Positions 39,666 through 53,900 are shown, counted from the stretch's first letter. The stretch: 64,000 nt of DNA from Chamaea fasciata (GCA_029207755.1 JARCOQ010000006.1:16838890-16902889); one strand, 5' to 3'. Numbers and translations are program-made. Notes: generated from the sequence alone by a model not told the origin.

Positions 39666-42600
39666 ACAATCATTTCAATAATAGCATTAAAAAGCTGCGA
39701 AAGATGCTACAAAGACCTTCTAAAATACAACCATCAGAAAACCAAATCCATTTCCACTGAAAGTCCACTGGCAACAGAGTGCCTGAGGTTGTGCACACTC
39801 CCCTTTACTGCATAAAACTGTGGGAACAATGAACCCTTGTGTCTCTATTAATATTTATAAATCTAGGGGAGCAAACAACCTTTAGCTAGGAGAATGTCAG
39901 CGAGGACATGTGATGATTTATTATGTCAGACAGACACAAGAGACTCACTACTCAAGGCTCAGTGGAAAGACACTTAGCAGCTGCAATTTCTTGAGTAGAA
40001 ATCCGATAAAAGAAGCACTGTGACACTTTCATTGGTATGCCACTACTTCCAGATACAAAAGGAGTAATTTAGTTTAAGCAAAAAGTGATGTAAATAATCT
40101 CTGTAGTAACTCAATTGCAAGCCTGGAAAGTTATATAGCATTTCAGCATAAATGGATGTGTGCTTTTTTATATTATTCTTACCAACATCCCTTTGGGTAT
40201 TTCAAGGTCTTAATTTTAGCTTGCAATCTGAAAGTAAGTTTCCCAGTCTTCTGAAAATCACAGCTGAGTCTTTCTTTGTCCTTTCACTGATATATTCAAA
40301 ATATTACAGAGATAGCTGTCCCTAATTGAATTAATGCATTTTCCTTGAATAATTATTTTATTTCCATATAACTTAAATGACCATTAGTTTTCATTAACCA
40401 TTAATAGTTCAATTCATCTGTGACATAAAACTGCTGTGATTTTAGATAGCTGAAAAAATCATCCTAACATTGGTATCAGTCCAGTTACTAAAGAAGAGCA
40501 GAAAAATCAACACCACCCTCTTTCTTTGGACACTGTGTCTATCAGGCAACCAAGAATTAAAAAAGGTGTGACACAATTAATACTGCTTCTTGGTGTATTT
40601 GGGATTGAAATAATGCCATTATTCATTCCAGTTTTTGAATCTGTGTCCTCAAACCTGTAGGAGATCAAAAAACATTGACTGGTGTGGATTTGTACCTGCC
40701 TTGTGTACAGTTTTGTCTGTTTCTTTCTGGCACTGATCTTCAGTACCAGTTGATAAAAGTCACTTACATGAGATCTGCTGGTACTGCAGTGCTAACCAAT
40801 TTAGAATACCTCTGAAGTTTTAGAGTAACCAGGAGAACATAATCCATTTCATTGTACTTACAAAAATGAAATTATTTTGCCTCTGGCTCCTTTTTGCAGC
40901 CTACAATGTTGTTTGGATAATCACAGGGTATCAATGCTACTGAACTGCTTTCATATAAACAATTTGGGCTTGATCAAAATTCTGTATCCCAGGGAGCTGC
41001 ATAAAATCTTGTGTGCAAAAACTAAGGGCATATTTAAGCTATAAATACCTGCTTGACAAAGAAATAGTGCAAGAAAATATTCATACTGCAGTTGCTAACA
41101 CCTGTTTCTTTTTTTGCATTGAAGATGAGATCCAACATTAGCCTGTGTCTTGCAAATCCTGGTACCATTTAATATGTTTGAAAGTGCAAATAAAACAGTG
41201 CTATCGTAAAACCACACTTAGGATCTTTCTAAAAATAGCAAAGTGCTGGAGGTCACTGTGTAGTGGAGAGAATATACAGTAGAAGAGCATAAGTAATTTA
41301 AAAGGCTACTTGGAGTCTGGTTTTAACATTTAAATTTGCTTAAATCAGTGTTTTTCTTCCACTTCTTTGCATGCATTCTTTAACCTCTGTAAAGGATATT
41401 TGAGAAACTGAGTTGGATAAACAAGTCATTAATATTTGAGAAGAAAATTTATTACTACATTTAAAAAATTTTTACAAAGCAAAACTGAAAGATCTGTAAG
41501 AAAATGGAGTGAGGATAAAGGTACAGTGTATATAGCAGTAGACTGATTGAAAACTAGTTACAGAGGTTTCTTTATTCTCTTTCTATACATACACTTCAAT
41601 ATAGTAGTGGAGCTCTTTGAGAGAAAAAATAAGGCAGGATTAATTGTGTCTGGACAACTTCAGCTCAATGTACATGCAAGGTCAGACCCAAACCCACAGC
41701 TTGGTGGGTGGGTTCTTCTCTTTACCATTGATTTACAATTAAGACCTTAATTAAATTTTATTCCCTCTCTCGTCAGTAACTTATTATCTAATCCACTTTG
41801 TTTGAATTGATTCTGTAAGTTTCAAATCTCAGTGTTAATCACAGAATATTTGGTGTGTTGCAAAATAAATACAAGGAACCCTGAAATATGTGAAAACCGG
41901 AGAGCAGGCTGGTGGGTAAATACAAACCAAAGCAGAGTTATACTCATGACGCAGGCTTCTGCTCCTTAGAGAATGCTCCTTCTTCGAATGTAAGATATTT
42001 GATATCCCTAAAGGACATTACTCTCCTGTTTACTGCTGTCTGGTGTTTTAGAACCAATGTGCCTCTGGGGAAGCCATTCGCTTGCATCTATATTTGGGGT
42101 GGTTTGTTGTTATGATAGCAGCTGGCTTAGAAAAGCAGATTGCAGTGGCATGAGAAAACAGTTCCTAGGTAAATTACATCCTCAAGAGAGAAGCCAAAAA
42201 TGTGATCTGATTGCAAGGTTGTACCACAATTGCTGTAATTCATAATTTCTTCCAACATTATTGCTGCAAGAAATTGAGTAATTTCAGTATTTTTACCTCT
42301 TTTTTGCTTTTCCTTAAAGAAGCTTATGACTCTCCCATGGAAGAACATTTCCTCTTCTTGATACTTTCAAACCGTTAAGATCCTAATACGGAGTTAGAAA
42401 CAAAAATTGGGGCAATGAGGTATGCTGCAAAGAGATTACACAGAAATGAGCCTTAGGGGAAAACAAACCCCCACAAAATGTAATTACCTCTAGTGGCAGT
42501 TAAACTCCAATGTCTGTGAAGTATGAAAAATCCTCACAGCCTAGCCACTACCAGATGCCAGGATTTTGAAGTGCCACCACTAGGAGAAATAAAAGTGCCT

Positions 42601-44560
42601 TGGTCCTGTGAAACACACCCCAAGGGAACCAAAGTGATGTAATTGGGAAATACTGCGTGATATTGAGATGGCATCACTGTGAATGGGGAGTTTGAGCAAT
42701 GAAACCACTTTCCCTCCCTTTTGGGGCAACACTGGAGCCCTCCTGCTCTCCTTATCCCCTGCAAGTGACTGATGATTTCACTCTCTTAACAAGCTATTCA
42801 GAGCCTCCTCATGTCAACCCTGCCTTCTCCTTCAGGAAATTCAGCCAATTCCACTGACTACAGTGCCCAAACCTGCATGTTTCACTTGCTAAAATAGCAA
42901 TGAATCAATTACAGAATACTGCTGGATTCACTTTCACATTTAAACAGCTTCATAAACAAATTCCAGTGGCAAGATTATACTGCATATCTTCTATTTAGTA
43001 TCGTATGCCTTGTAAAATAATTACTCATTTTTATGTGATAAATTTGTGTCCTCAGAACTGTCCTTTTAGAGTCATGCTAATTCATTCCTCACTAGATGCA
43101 AATTTCCTGCAATCATTTAATTTTAGATGTTCTGCTTTCATTGATATTATCATTTCTTACGTTAGACAAACAGTGTTTATCTGATGGCTGTGTTTTAGTA
43201 AGCATCTTCTTAAATTCAGAGAATGCAATCTATAACTCTATTCGTGGAATCCCTGAGACAGTCAAAACAGGATTGGACATGCAAAGTCTCAGATGGACCA
43301 AGGGTGTAAAATTGCATTAAATACAAATACGCTTGGAAAGTTACAAATAAAAGCCTACATTTTCCCTCCATAACAAAGAAACATGATTGTATTTTGTAAC
43401 CCAAGAGCTAAACCCCAAAAGGAAAAATAATCCAGTGTTTCCAAAAAGAGAGAATTTGAGGAACCCAAACATTCATTAGCCATGTAAATTTCTCTACCAA
43501 TACAAACTCCAACAGAATGAACAAGTAAATTTAAATCAGAATTTTCCAACAAATCGTACTGTTACTATCACTGTTCCTGAAGATACTAGTGTGAAATATC
43601 CTAAATCCATATCCATGCTTTGTGTTTTGTACCTGGACACCACCATCTAGTTTACTTATTAAAAAATGCCATGTGACCAATGTGCTAACATCTAAACCAA
43701 AATTACTTTGACAATCTGTAGATTTACTGTGGGTGCATTCCTAGGCCTGCAACACACAGAAAGTACCAACTACAAAGCAGTTAACACCGTATTTTGAAAA
43801 TGTATCTTTCAAGGGCATTCACTATCCTTTCTAGGCCATGACAGAAGTGAAATACATTTCTTTCACCACACATAAAATATGAGATGTCTCCCGGATGATT
43901 CCTATTGTCAGAAAGAATCATTCCTTTGAAAGTAGGGCAATATATACACTGACATCTTCTATACCAATGAGAACAGCTTAGTTTACCATAGTGAAAGGGC
44001 TAAACCAGATAAATTGAAAGTGAAAGGCTAGGACAATTATGCAAAAAATGTAATAGGAAACCAAACTGACAGATGAATTATTCCTAAATCATGGTTGTAG
44101 ATGATTTTGCTACCATAATTCTGGAAGGGATCAAGACTCTGCCATGAAGGGAAAAATGAACAAGGGGAGTTTGTTAGTGGTGTATCTCCAGAATACTATT
44201 TTCTATCTACCTACATTCACAAGGTACATGTTAGCAAGGAAACCATCCCTGAAGTGAGATTCATAGACTTGTGAAATTCTAATAGCTTGAAAATGTGCCC
44301 CAGCAGATACTGCTGGGTGATGAAACAGTTTATCAGTAGGAGACACTATTTTTATCTCTAATCAAGCAGGTATAAGTGTATGTAATCTGGTCTTTCAACT
44401 CTCCCATCCCCCCTCAAAAAAGCTCATCCAGAGCACATTACCATAATTGCAAATGTCTTTTTCAACTTTGCAGGAGGGGAAAAAAAAAAAAGGGAGTTTT
44501 TCAATGCATTCTACATTTAACTCCAAGGCTTAAATGGAAAAGCTTCATATTTTTATGCCT
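39666..44560. other. Anonymous stretch
   Basis: No gene recognised. A modestly GC-richer part at about 42.53-42.85 kb has no recognisable coding or repeat content. Around 41.04-41.24 kb the sequence is repeat-free and could be conserved non-coding DNA, but nothing in the sequence alone proves it. Confidence 0.5.
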
Positions 44561-44561
44561 T

Positions 44562-44600
44562 AAAAAAAAAAAAAAAAAAAAAAAAGAAAGAAAAAAAAAG
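44562..44600. repeat. A-rich run
   Basis: Twenty-four A residues followed by an A-rich tract with three single G interruptions. Another A/G-rich run lies just upstream at about 44,477-44,495. No retrocopy body is identifiable next to it. Confidence 0.9.
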
Positions 44601-45208
44601 GGATTAATCTCAACAGGCAGTTGTCTCCCATGGATTAGCAGGTCTCTCAAGAAAGCTTATATAACCCACATAGGTCTTATGATTATCTTGAAAACCCAAG
44701 AAAACATATTATTATCCTCTTAAAAGTAAAGGGCCATATTTGCAACAAGGATTTGAAGATAAAAGTTATTCTAAGTTTTTCCTATTTCAACATTGCTTTT
44801 TTACTTCAAAAATTCCTTTAACTCCAGTATGTGCAGCAAGTTATTAATGGGGGTGCAAAAAGCACACCCTGTAGTACCAGATAGAAGAGGCTGCTGAAAC
44901 TGAGCTGGAACTTTTGCTATGAAAAGTCTTCACATAGACATGAAAACCTGCAAATTTCAACTGATGAGCCCAGGTGAATGACCAAATGTCCCTGGCCACC
45001 TGTACTACTCATTAAAATAGACAGAACAGTTACAATGGAAAAGAGCATTCTTTATGATGAAAGACCTTGTCCCTAAAGCGTGGATTTCTGAGTACAGTCA
45101 TACAACAGAAAGAAGGGTGCCAGTTAGAGAATTTTATTTATCTGAAAATTCAGACTGGACCCCCTTTTCCACATTGTTTGCCTTTCCCACTTTTATTTCT
45201 TTCTGTTT

Positions 45209-45255
45209 TGTGGGGGTTTTGGGGTTTTTTTGTTTTGTTTTGTTTTTTTTCTTGT
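45209..45255. repeat. T/G-rich low-complexity tract
   Basis: T runs with GGGGG, GGGG and single G interruptions; the complement of the A/C tracts at 8.5, 13.7, 23.4 and 55.9 kb. Overlapping open frames on both strands (95-108 codons) derive largely from it and are not supported as genes. Confidence 0.85.
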
Positions 45256-46409
45256 ATATTTTTGTCTTTACTAGTTTCCTCATCTGGTATTATTTTGTTG
45301 CTCTTGCTTTGTTCCTTTTTTCCTCCTTTTCCCTCCTCTAGCCTTGGAAAGCTCCCTAACCCTCTCAACCTCTTCCACTTCTTTCATCGCTAAAGAAAAC
45401 AATTCATTTAAATCACACATAACCTGTAATTTGGATGCTGAGAAGTGTATGGGGAAGATGGAAGGCCTTTTAAAGACCTTAGGAAATGCTAAGACCAGGA
45501 GAAACCAGAGGAATTTGAGTTTCATTTGTCAGTACCCTTTGGAGACACTGTCCTGTATCCTGCCAGATCTTCACGTGGCAGAGCAAATGCAGTCATGCTG
45601 AAATGACTAACAGCAGCAAAAAGGACATTTTTTTCTGACTGAGACTGATTACTAGATGGAAAAGGAAGAAAAATATCTTCCAGTCAAGATGGTAAACAAA
45701 TGCTGTTTCAGCTAAGTAAGGAAAAAAAAGAAAAAAGAAACACTAAGAGCAAAGCTGAAAGTCAAGTGGAAAGCAGAGAGCAGAGTGTCCTGTGTTGACA
45801 CCAGGATGGAGCCGTGAGAGCATAATTTCCACTCCAGAAAGGCAGAGGGAGGTCACTGGATCCTCCTCGAGGCAGAAGGGCAGGGGGGCTGATTCCTTCC
45901 CAGAAAGCTGGATTTCTCTTTTTAACAACTCCGCAGAGACCTGTAGGTCTTGAATACCAGTTTGTATCAGTGTGTGTGTTCATGTGAGTGTGTGTGTGCA
46001 CAAAACAGTGATGCATGTGCATCAAAATTTTCTGCCCAAAGACTGCCCAAATTTATACTGGAATGAAATAGCCTAAAGCAACCAAGCAGCCAATGTTGTT
46101 GAATATTTCAAATGTTAACCATATGCATATATCATATAAGCTCTTAGACATCTCCAGCCTCCTAGACAGCAGGTGGAAATTTGGCCCCTTGTGCAAGTCA
46201 CACAAGATCAATGGAGTGATTAAAGATGACATAGTTCTGAAATCCTGAGGGAAATACTATGCCTGTAATCAAAAGACAGATGCAAAGTGACCCCTTTGTG
46301 CTACTCAACTCTCTCATCAGAGGTGAAACTTGGGCACAGTGAAGATGGTGGAATTGCCACATTCTGTGGACTACAGCCTTTTATATTATTTAAAAGAATG
46401 TTCTTTTGA

Positions 46410-46442
46410 ATCTATGAAATGATCTATGTAAGATCTATGAAA
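46410..46442. repeat. Three tandem ATCTATG units
   Basis: Units ATCTATGAAATG, ATCTATGTAAG and ATCTATGAAACG follow each other at an 11-12 bp period. Confidence 0.75.
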
Positions 46443-47465
46443 CGTTAAATGTTCTGAAAAGTGACTGAAATTATCAGAGGACTTAAAGTTGTAATTATAT
46501 ATAGTATTTATTATCTTTGACTTGGTAGACTTGGATAATCCTCAGTGACACTTGCAATTTCCATAAGCAAACAAACAGAAATCCTTCCAGTTTGAAAAAT
46601 AAGTCCATTCGTGTGAAACTAATCTACATTTCCCAATCAAAATTAGCTCAAGGCAGTTCTTCAGTTTTCTTTTTTGCAGGGATTCATCTACCAGACGCCA
46701 TCATTTCATCTTCTGTGAAGTGATTTTATCTGAACTTGAGTATTGCACATTGCTTCCATTCCTTTTAACTGAGCTTTCTTGGAGTTCTAGTGAGGGGAAG
46801 TCAGTATTGCTGCCAAACCAACTGTTAAATGCAAGAAAAGAATTGAACATCTTTTCACTGGATATTTTCTATGACAGCATCTGTGCTTGATTATCTTACC
46901 AGCAAACTGTACAGATGCTAAATGCTCAATGTATAAAATGTTGCATATGTCTGTATAGCTATAGAGACACACACATTTTCTAGTGCACCATGATCTACAT
47001 TCAGAAATAATATTATAAGGGATAAGTAAAATGGATTTTTTTTAATATTAAGTCAGAAAACAATAATGTGTTTTTTGAAAATTGACTGCAGAGTAATTAA
47101 CAGACCTGATCTTACAGTGTATGATAGAAATCATCCTGGATGAAGTGGCTCCCAATATAGAATAAGTCATATTACAAGTCATTAATATTAAAAAAAAAAA
47201 AAAAAAGGGTTTCAAAATTTTTGTAAGTCATGTTTTCTGCTCCAAGGAACACAGTAATCTTACCTCAAAGGCTCCAAGGAGATTAATTCTGTTGGTCTTT
47301 ATCTGCTAACCAACTAAATATCAGAAAGGCTGAAATATTGCCACAGCTGACCTTCCGATTTCCTTTTCCTTATCAAATAAAACAAACTTTCTAGAGGAGA
47401 AAGTGAGAAAGACATTTCTTCAGATTTTTCTAGGAAGAGGGTAAAAAAAGACAGTGACTCTAGTG

Positions 47466-47468
<3 letters not shown>

Positions 47469-47500
<32 letters not shown>
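47469..47500. repeat. Poly(A) run (32 nt)
   Basis: Thirty-two uninterrupted A residues followed by a purine-rich GGGAGAAGAGAAAG segment. No attached retrocopy is recognised. Confidence 0.95.
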
Positions 47501-47503
<3 letters not shown>

Positions 47504-49714
47504 AGAAGAGAAAGAAAATTTAAAAATACCCAGACAAGCAAATCCTACCCCAAAACTTTCTTGGGTTAATGGAAGTTATTGTTTTTGCAATGTATGCTCT
47601 TCCAGAACTCATTCTTCAATCTCAGCAGACTAAAGGGAGTGCATTTATAAGAATTATATTGTCAGGAGTTAGCATTTCAAGCCATAATCAAGTCCAGGAA
47701 AAAAAGAAACATGAAGGCACAGAGCAGTATTTTTTTATACTTTTCAATTTTTCATTACTTTTCAAGAAAAAAATCTGCTGGAACTGTTTTACCACTTTCT
47801 ATAAGAATAAGAAATAAATTTTCTGAGATTTTTGTTAGCTTGTGTGTGCATACCCATGTGTACATGTACTCAGGTCTTCCATGCTATGAGAGCAAAAAGC
47901 CTTCTGCGAAACATCTACTAGAACAGTTATGAACCACATAACACCAGCTACCAAAAACACAAGCTGGCCACATACTGAATTTGCCATCCAAATGCTCCAG
48001 ATTGCTCACGCTCCCTACACAAGCAGAGAAATGTAAAGTTGACTAAGTAGTGACTGCATGCAAAGATGCCAAGTGGGTTCTAGTTTTCTTAAGTGGCTGC
48101 CATACATGCAAGGAATTGAAAAACTTTAAAAGGCCACAATTAACCTCCCTATTGTACTACTATACCTAATGCACATAAGCTTGAAACCCACAGCTGTATT
48201 CAAGAGGAGAGCAACATTCAAAATAACTCACTCGAAAAGAAACTGCTGGACAATATAGATATAAAGATACTACTGATATTTACATCCTATTATTTTATTT
48301 ATTTCTTTAAGGATAAACAAGTGAAAACAGATACTCAGCTGTACTGTGCCATTTGCTAAGAGAGGACAATATAAAGTCTGAGAAAACACAAAGCTGAACT
48401 ACTACTCTTCACTTCACCAGCTAAAAGAGTAAAACCAGAATCCTCTTGTGGGAAGAAAAAAAAAAAAAAAAGAAGGGAAAAAATCAAAATTCATTACAAA
48501 AATATCCCATATAGAAGCTACAGCTATGCAGAAATAATCTACATACAGATAAACTAGGCTGACTGAATCATAGCAATTTCTGTAAAACCACTCTGCTGGG
48601 TTTTGCACATCTATTATTTTAATAGTATGGGGTTTTTTTCCTAAAAGGATATCTTTGGGTTGCTCTGACAGGTTTATCTTCATGATATATGATCCCCCTG
48701 CCCTATTTTGCATAGTACAAATGAGACTATAGAGGAAAATTTAAATGAGCAAAACCAGCTTTAACCCATATTACTGAGCCATTCGTTCACTGGTATATGT
48801 GGTATATATTTTAAGGTAAAGACTCTGCAGAGAAAAACATGGGCACAGAAGAAGTAAACTTAATTTGCCATTAAAGATTAATTAAGAGAAAACATGACGA
48901 GGATGAAAATTAAAAATTATATTTATATAACTGCAGTTAGGAACAGCAAACCATCTTCTGCATGTCCCTCATCAAAGCAGGGGAGTGATTAGGGGATGGA
49001 AGACTCTGCAAGCAAAGTAGCAGATTTCTTTCAAGAACCTTCTTTCCCCAGCACCTGAGTAGCACAGGTTTTTAATCAAATTGAACTCATCACTGAGAAG
49101 ATTGACTAATTGCGGCAAGCATCTCTGTGGAGACTGGGTCTCTGAACCTGCTCTTATCTACAGTCTCCAGCAGAACTCAGCCAGATTCCTGGCTGGCAAC
49201 CAGAGGCAAGCACACATGGCCCAAGATCCCCTCTGGAAAGTTACTGCATAGATTCACATCCATCATAGCTGTTTCCTTTGCTGAGGGGGAAACAGAAACA
49301 GCAGCACATGGAGAATGCCCTAGAGTATCCAAAAATTTATTCAAAAATTATGAGTGCTGGAAAAAAGACAATGTTGAGCAGTTCTTGACTTTAAAACCTA
49401 ACTTTGTTTTCAAAATATTCAGGAACTGGGACATGGAAATAAAATGATTTTTACCCATTACAGATCTGAGAACTGCCCCAGGAAAACTGGCTCTTGCTTG
49501 CAACTTCTCCTGGTATTTATGGAACTTTTCCTGTACACATAATGGAATTAACTGTTCTCCTACCTCAACTAGCTTGTATTGCTATTTGTTATGAAGACTT
49601 AAATGGCATAACAATTTTTAATGCACAATATTTAATATAGGAAGGACACAGAAACAAAAAAAAATTGCTTACAAAAATGCAAGTCAGTATTTTATTAAGG
49701 AGCAATGAAGAAAG

Positions 49715-49800
49715 ATCATAGAATCATAGAATGATTTGGGTTGGAAGATACCCTGAAGATTATCTTGTTTCAACCCCAGGGCCACCTTCCACTAGGATGA
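49715..49800 (-). mobile_element. CR1 LINE extreme 3' end, - strand
   Basis: On + it starts ATCATAGAATCATAGAATGA, two copies of the reverse-complemented ATTCTATG octamer that ends avian CR1. TTTGGGTTGGAAGATACCCT and CCCCAGGGCCACCTTCCAC follow. Only about 85 bp remain. It is the least diverged CR1 end in the window, so probably a comparatively young insertion. Confidence 0.95.
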
Positions 49801-51011
49801 TGATTTTACTTGTTAATTTCTAGTATATAAAACAGCTACTGAGCAATGAGAATGTGGGAAGAAACCTGAAAACAGTGCATTGGAAGCAGCAGAAACAAAA
49901 CAAAACACTTGAGAATCTGTTCCTACATGGTTTTTACATTCTCAGTGATCAGCTCAGAAAAAGATGGAACTTACTTTAAATCATCTGCCGCAGCTGACCA
50001 AGGCATTCTTTCCAAAAAAATGCAATGCAGAAATTTGCCCTTTTTTCAGTCCTACTTACTATTCTATTCTAGCCTGCAAAGCAAGCATTTAACCACAGAG
50101 TTACAATTTGCTTCACAAATATATTAGTGGTTAGTTCTTGCTTCCCCATTCAATGCAGCAGGCCTTTGCGTACACTTTGTGACTTAATTCTTGAATGACA
50201 CTTTTCTTCACATAAGATTTGACTTACATATCTTCAAGGCAGAAACAAAATTTTCTGTTTTCTTGAATCTTAATCCTTGCTCTCCTGGATGTTCTTTCAA
50301 TGCAGTCTAATGAAATTCATAGGATATGTGTTCCTTCATAACTAGAACAGTTTCTATCTTATAATTTTCTTTTTGCTTAAATGACTATACAACAAGCCCA
50401 TTATATTTAGAGATTCTCCCAGGGATCTACTCAATTATGCCCTTGTTTGTACTTTTTTTCTATTTAACCATATTAGCCTCATTCTTTACCCGTTTCTGAG
50501 AACCTATTGTCCTTTTCTGTTTCTCCAAAACAAGCCACAGATTCTTCTTTAACAGTTCCCTGGCATTTTTCAATCAACATGAAGAAGCATTTGTTCTCCT
50601 TGGCTTATAATTGCTATACTTTCACTTTATATATAAATAGTATAAAAAGTAGTACCATTTTCTCACAAGCCTTGAGTTTCAGGACGCTCTTCACATTTTT
50701 CTTCACTCACATTTTTCCTTCAGTCTTTTTTATTATGTCCCATTCATCATCTTTGTCAGACTTACAATAGTTCATAAGGTAAACCTTGTACCTTATTTGC
50801 ATTAGTTTTGTATTTGCAGGTTGTGGTTGAAATAAATTGTGATGCATTCTGTAATTTATAGTCAAATTGAAGGTTATTGTCTAGGATACTCGAAAGTCTG
50901 TTTCTCAAGGAAAGTTATTTTTTCTTTTTATAAAACACAGAAAAAATAGTTTTTTCTGGGTAATAGCTAAATGCTTTCAGACATTTTCCTGCAACCCTTG
51001 CCCTCTCTTTA
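49801..51011. other. Anonymous AT-rich stretch
   Basis: No gene or repeat family recognised. CACATTTTTC-type words recur near 50.69-50.72 kb. Confidence 0.5.
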
Positions 51012-51336
51012 CATCTCAAATGAAAAATAAGGATATGTCACTGGAATGGTTTTATGGGGGGGGAAAAGGGGAATAAAGAGGTACATTCTACCATCGAAAA
51101 TCATCATAACTATTTTAAGCCCCTTCTTAAAGACATTTTATTTCTTACACCTGAGACTGTCCTCCTTCCTGTTTCCTCAGAAATGCTGAACTACTTGTTA
51201 CAGGATATCATGGTGTCTTTAAGAAGGGGCTTAAAGTAGTTACGATATTTTTTGACAGTAAAATGTACCTCTTCATTCCCCTTTCTTTCCCCATAAAATC
51301 ATTCCAGTCACATATCCTTATTTCTCATTTGAGATG
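51012..51336. repeat. Long inverted repeat, ~124-bp arms, 78-nt spacer
   Basis: The left arm (51,012-51,135) and the reverse complement of the right arm (51,214-51,336) align over their full length. By hand count there are about 16 differences including one gap, so about 87% identity. The inner 27 bp of the stem (TTTAAGCCCCTTCTTAAAGA core) and the outer end (CATCTCAAATG) are nearly perfect. Most substitutions outside the G/A-rich patch are transitions. Weak similarity may extend about 10-40 bp beyond the outer ends. The spacer shows no pairing and the arms match no family I know. Possibilities are a palindromic non-autonomous DNA transposon (foldback/MITE type), an inverted duplication or a long hairpin RNA source. 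Confidence 0.92.
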
Positions 51337-53900
51337 AAGAGACAGAATTGCATTTTTTCTGTACTAGCTAAACATGAAATTACACTTGAACTGAGTATCA
51401 CCAGCTGTCTCAAATCTTTCCCCTGTGCTTGTTTCATCATGACTGTGCTTTGATGGCTCAGACAGAACAAAGGAATCCCGTGCCAATCTGCTCAAAAATA
51501 CACTGTGTGTTAGTATCAAGTACAGCCTTTAAAACAGCGATGGTCAAACCTCAAATTATTCTTAAACTACACTGCACAACCAGAACCAGTGTCATCACTT
51601 CTGGATGCAATCAAGTTCCCTTGCAGCACTATTGATTAATGCATCTATCAGTTCAGAAGTTTAAGCAGACAAATGACATAAATCCATATAGCATAAGGGA
51701 AGCAAAGATTTATGGAAGAGGAAGTATATACATGAAAAATTAAAAAAAAAAAAAAAAGGTTGAAAAAGCAACAGTAGTCTCAAAGTGAAAGGAGAAGCCT
51801 AAATTATCAGGTTATCCTTAAAATGACACAGTGCCAGCATCTTGAGAACAGATGTACAGTTCACCTTACAGAAACGGCCACATCTACTCAATTAACTGAA
51901 TGCCTCAAATGGTGCCCTCATTAACCATGACATCCTCTGTGGACTTGATGGAATGTGGAAGACACCTTGACAAATTAATTTTCTAAAACAATATGCCTGG
52001 GTTAAAGTAAGAAGCATTAAAACTACTTAAAGTTCTAATTTAGCAGAGATTGTGAAACAACGGCAGAATATCTTAGTAATGAAATGCTATTCAAATACTG
52101 GGGCAGTAATTAAATAATAACACCATTAGTCAGCAACAACTACGAGCAGGTCACAAAACTTTGGCACCTTTTCTCTGGATTTTCACTACTCTGCCTTATT
52201 TAAAAACTGCTTGGAAATATTTTGTTTTCAGTTTTAATTTTTTCCCTCAAATCCCACAGTCTTACATGGTTGCTGAGTTCCATATTCAATTTTCTATTAC
52301 AATAATTGCCTTGATATGATGTCATAGAATTTGCTAATATTGTAAAAAAAGTATTTTTGCTGATAAAAATTTTTGTATTAACAGTGGGGATTTCACAACA
52401 GCAACGAGACTGGCCGTTCTCAACACAGCAGAATGAGTTTTCCAACTGCTGAACTAAGCTACAGACACCAATTTCTTCACCCAGGCAGCAATAACTCTCT
52501 TGTGTTTTATCACGTTCAGAAGACAACTTGACACCTTCCCTCAGATGCTGTTAAATGTAATAGGGTTTCTTTATTCCTAGGAGTCTGTAGAAACACCCAG
52601 TCTATAAAGCCATAAGTGTGCTTTGTTTTCCAAAACAAGGGGTAGGCAGCATTCATGATCTACAATTTTCAAACAGAAGTATAAGGCAAAAAGAAAATCC
52701 TGATTCCAGTGGCACTAGGACCAAGACTCTGTAAACTCTTTTTATCATGTTCCTCCTTCACACTTTCCATGTCCATTTGCATCCACTGTTTGAATGAAAG
52801 GACAGCTACTGCCAAAGCACTTTTATCAACCTTTCTGCTTTGAAAGCTGCTAAAAGTTCTAATGTATTCTCACTATTTAGCTTTTTATCAACAAAGCAAG
52901 CTTCTTTACCCAAAATTCAGAAGAATAACAGGCTTCAATTAAAAACTAGCAAAAATCCCAGGCCTGTTAACTTTCAAAGTATTCACAAAAAGATGTGTTG
53001 TTTATGTCAGGCTTTTCAGAAATGTAAAAATGGTTTGTTAATTTAGACAAAGAATTTAAAAAAAAAAAAAAAAAAAAAAGGCAGGGCAACCAAACTGAGA
53101 AAACTAACATAACCACGTGGAAGCATCTTCTACAGAACTTCCAATTACCCAGTGCAGATTACCTAAAAGGTAGAATGCAGGAGGTTATTCTAAGACTACT
53201 TGGCTCAGAACGATTTCTAAATAGCATTTATTATCAAAAGTGAAACTACTGAAGGAAACAAAAGCAATTCTCATAAATGAGATAATGAATTGTAATTTCT
53301 CCCAGAAAAGAGAGTTACAGAGAGTTCCCAAACTTCTTTTTTTTTTTCCTAGAAACACCCAGGGGGAACAAAGAAGCATACTGCCAGCAACTGACTCCAA
53401 AACTAGGTGGCTTCCTACAGTTTCAACTTAGCTCAGCATGAGAGTGCTGTAAGACTTTTCCAAAGAGAAGTATATAGTATAAGAACTAAACAAGAGCATA
53501 AATAAATAACCAGCTTGCCTACCTGCGCCTCTTCTAAGTCCAGAGAGTCAACTTCATAAATTCATCCAATTAATTAAATCCTGACAAAAAATCAGGCTGG
53601 GATTTTAGATAAAACAAAGACCAAAAGACCCCAAATAAACTTCTGTTGAGAAGAAAGTGTATCTTTAGTTCACAATCAATCTGTCAGAATGAAAGTGCTT
53701 TTTGTCCTGAATATGAAAATACAGAAAACGAATCCTGAGGCATAAATACATGCTTATCATTAAGTCAAAAAAGCCTGTAGCCAAAACTCAACATCAACAG
53801 AAAAAAGATATTAAGTTGGCAATTTCAGCAATTCTCTACAATAAAACACTACAATCTGAGGTAAATAATGCTTCATACACACAATATTTCATCACTTATA
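51337..53900. other. Anonymous AT-rich stretch
   Basis: No gene recognised. Contains an A16 run (51,742-51,757) and an A22 run (53,058-53,079). A T/C run ending TTCCTAG at about 53,337-53,350 looks like a splice acceptor but leads into no recognisable exon. Confidence 0.5.

Larger units (their letters stand above)
45256..49714. other. Anonymous stretch with homopolymers and TG repeats
   Basis: No gene recognised. Contains TG repeats (45,969-45,979 and 45,987-46,000), an ATCTATG tandem (46,410-46,442), and A runs at about 47,190, 47,469 and 48,457. A 69-codon open stretch beginning after TTTTTTGCAG at 46,680 and ending in TGA at 46,888-46,890 has an acceptor-like start but no recognisable protein content. 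Confidence 0.5.

Noticed and set aside
45054..45393. Hydrophobic + frames resembling membrane proteins
   Set aside because: The hydrophobicity comes from a T/G-rich low-complexity tract, and two overlapping frames are equally open.
46680..46890. 69-codon open stretch after TTTTTTGCAG
   Set aside because: Open stretches of this length are common by chance in the window. There is no RNY bias, no donor and no recognisable peptide.
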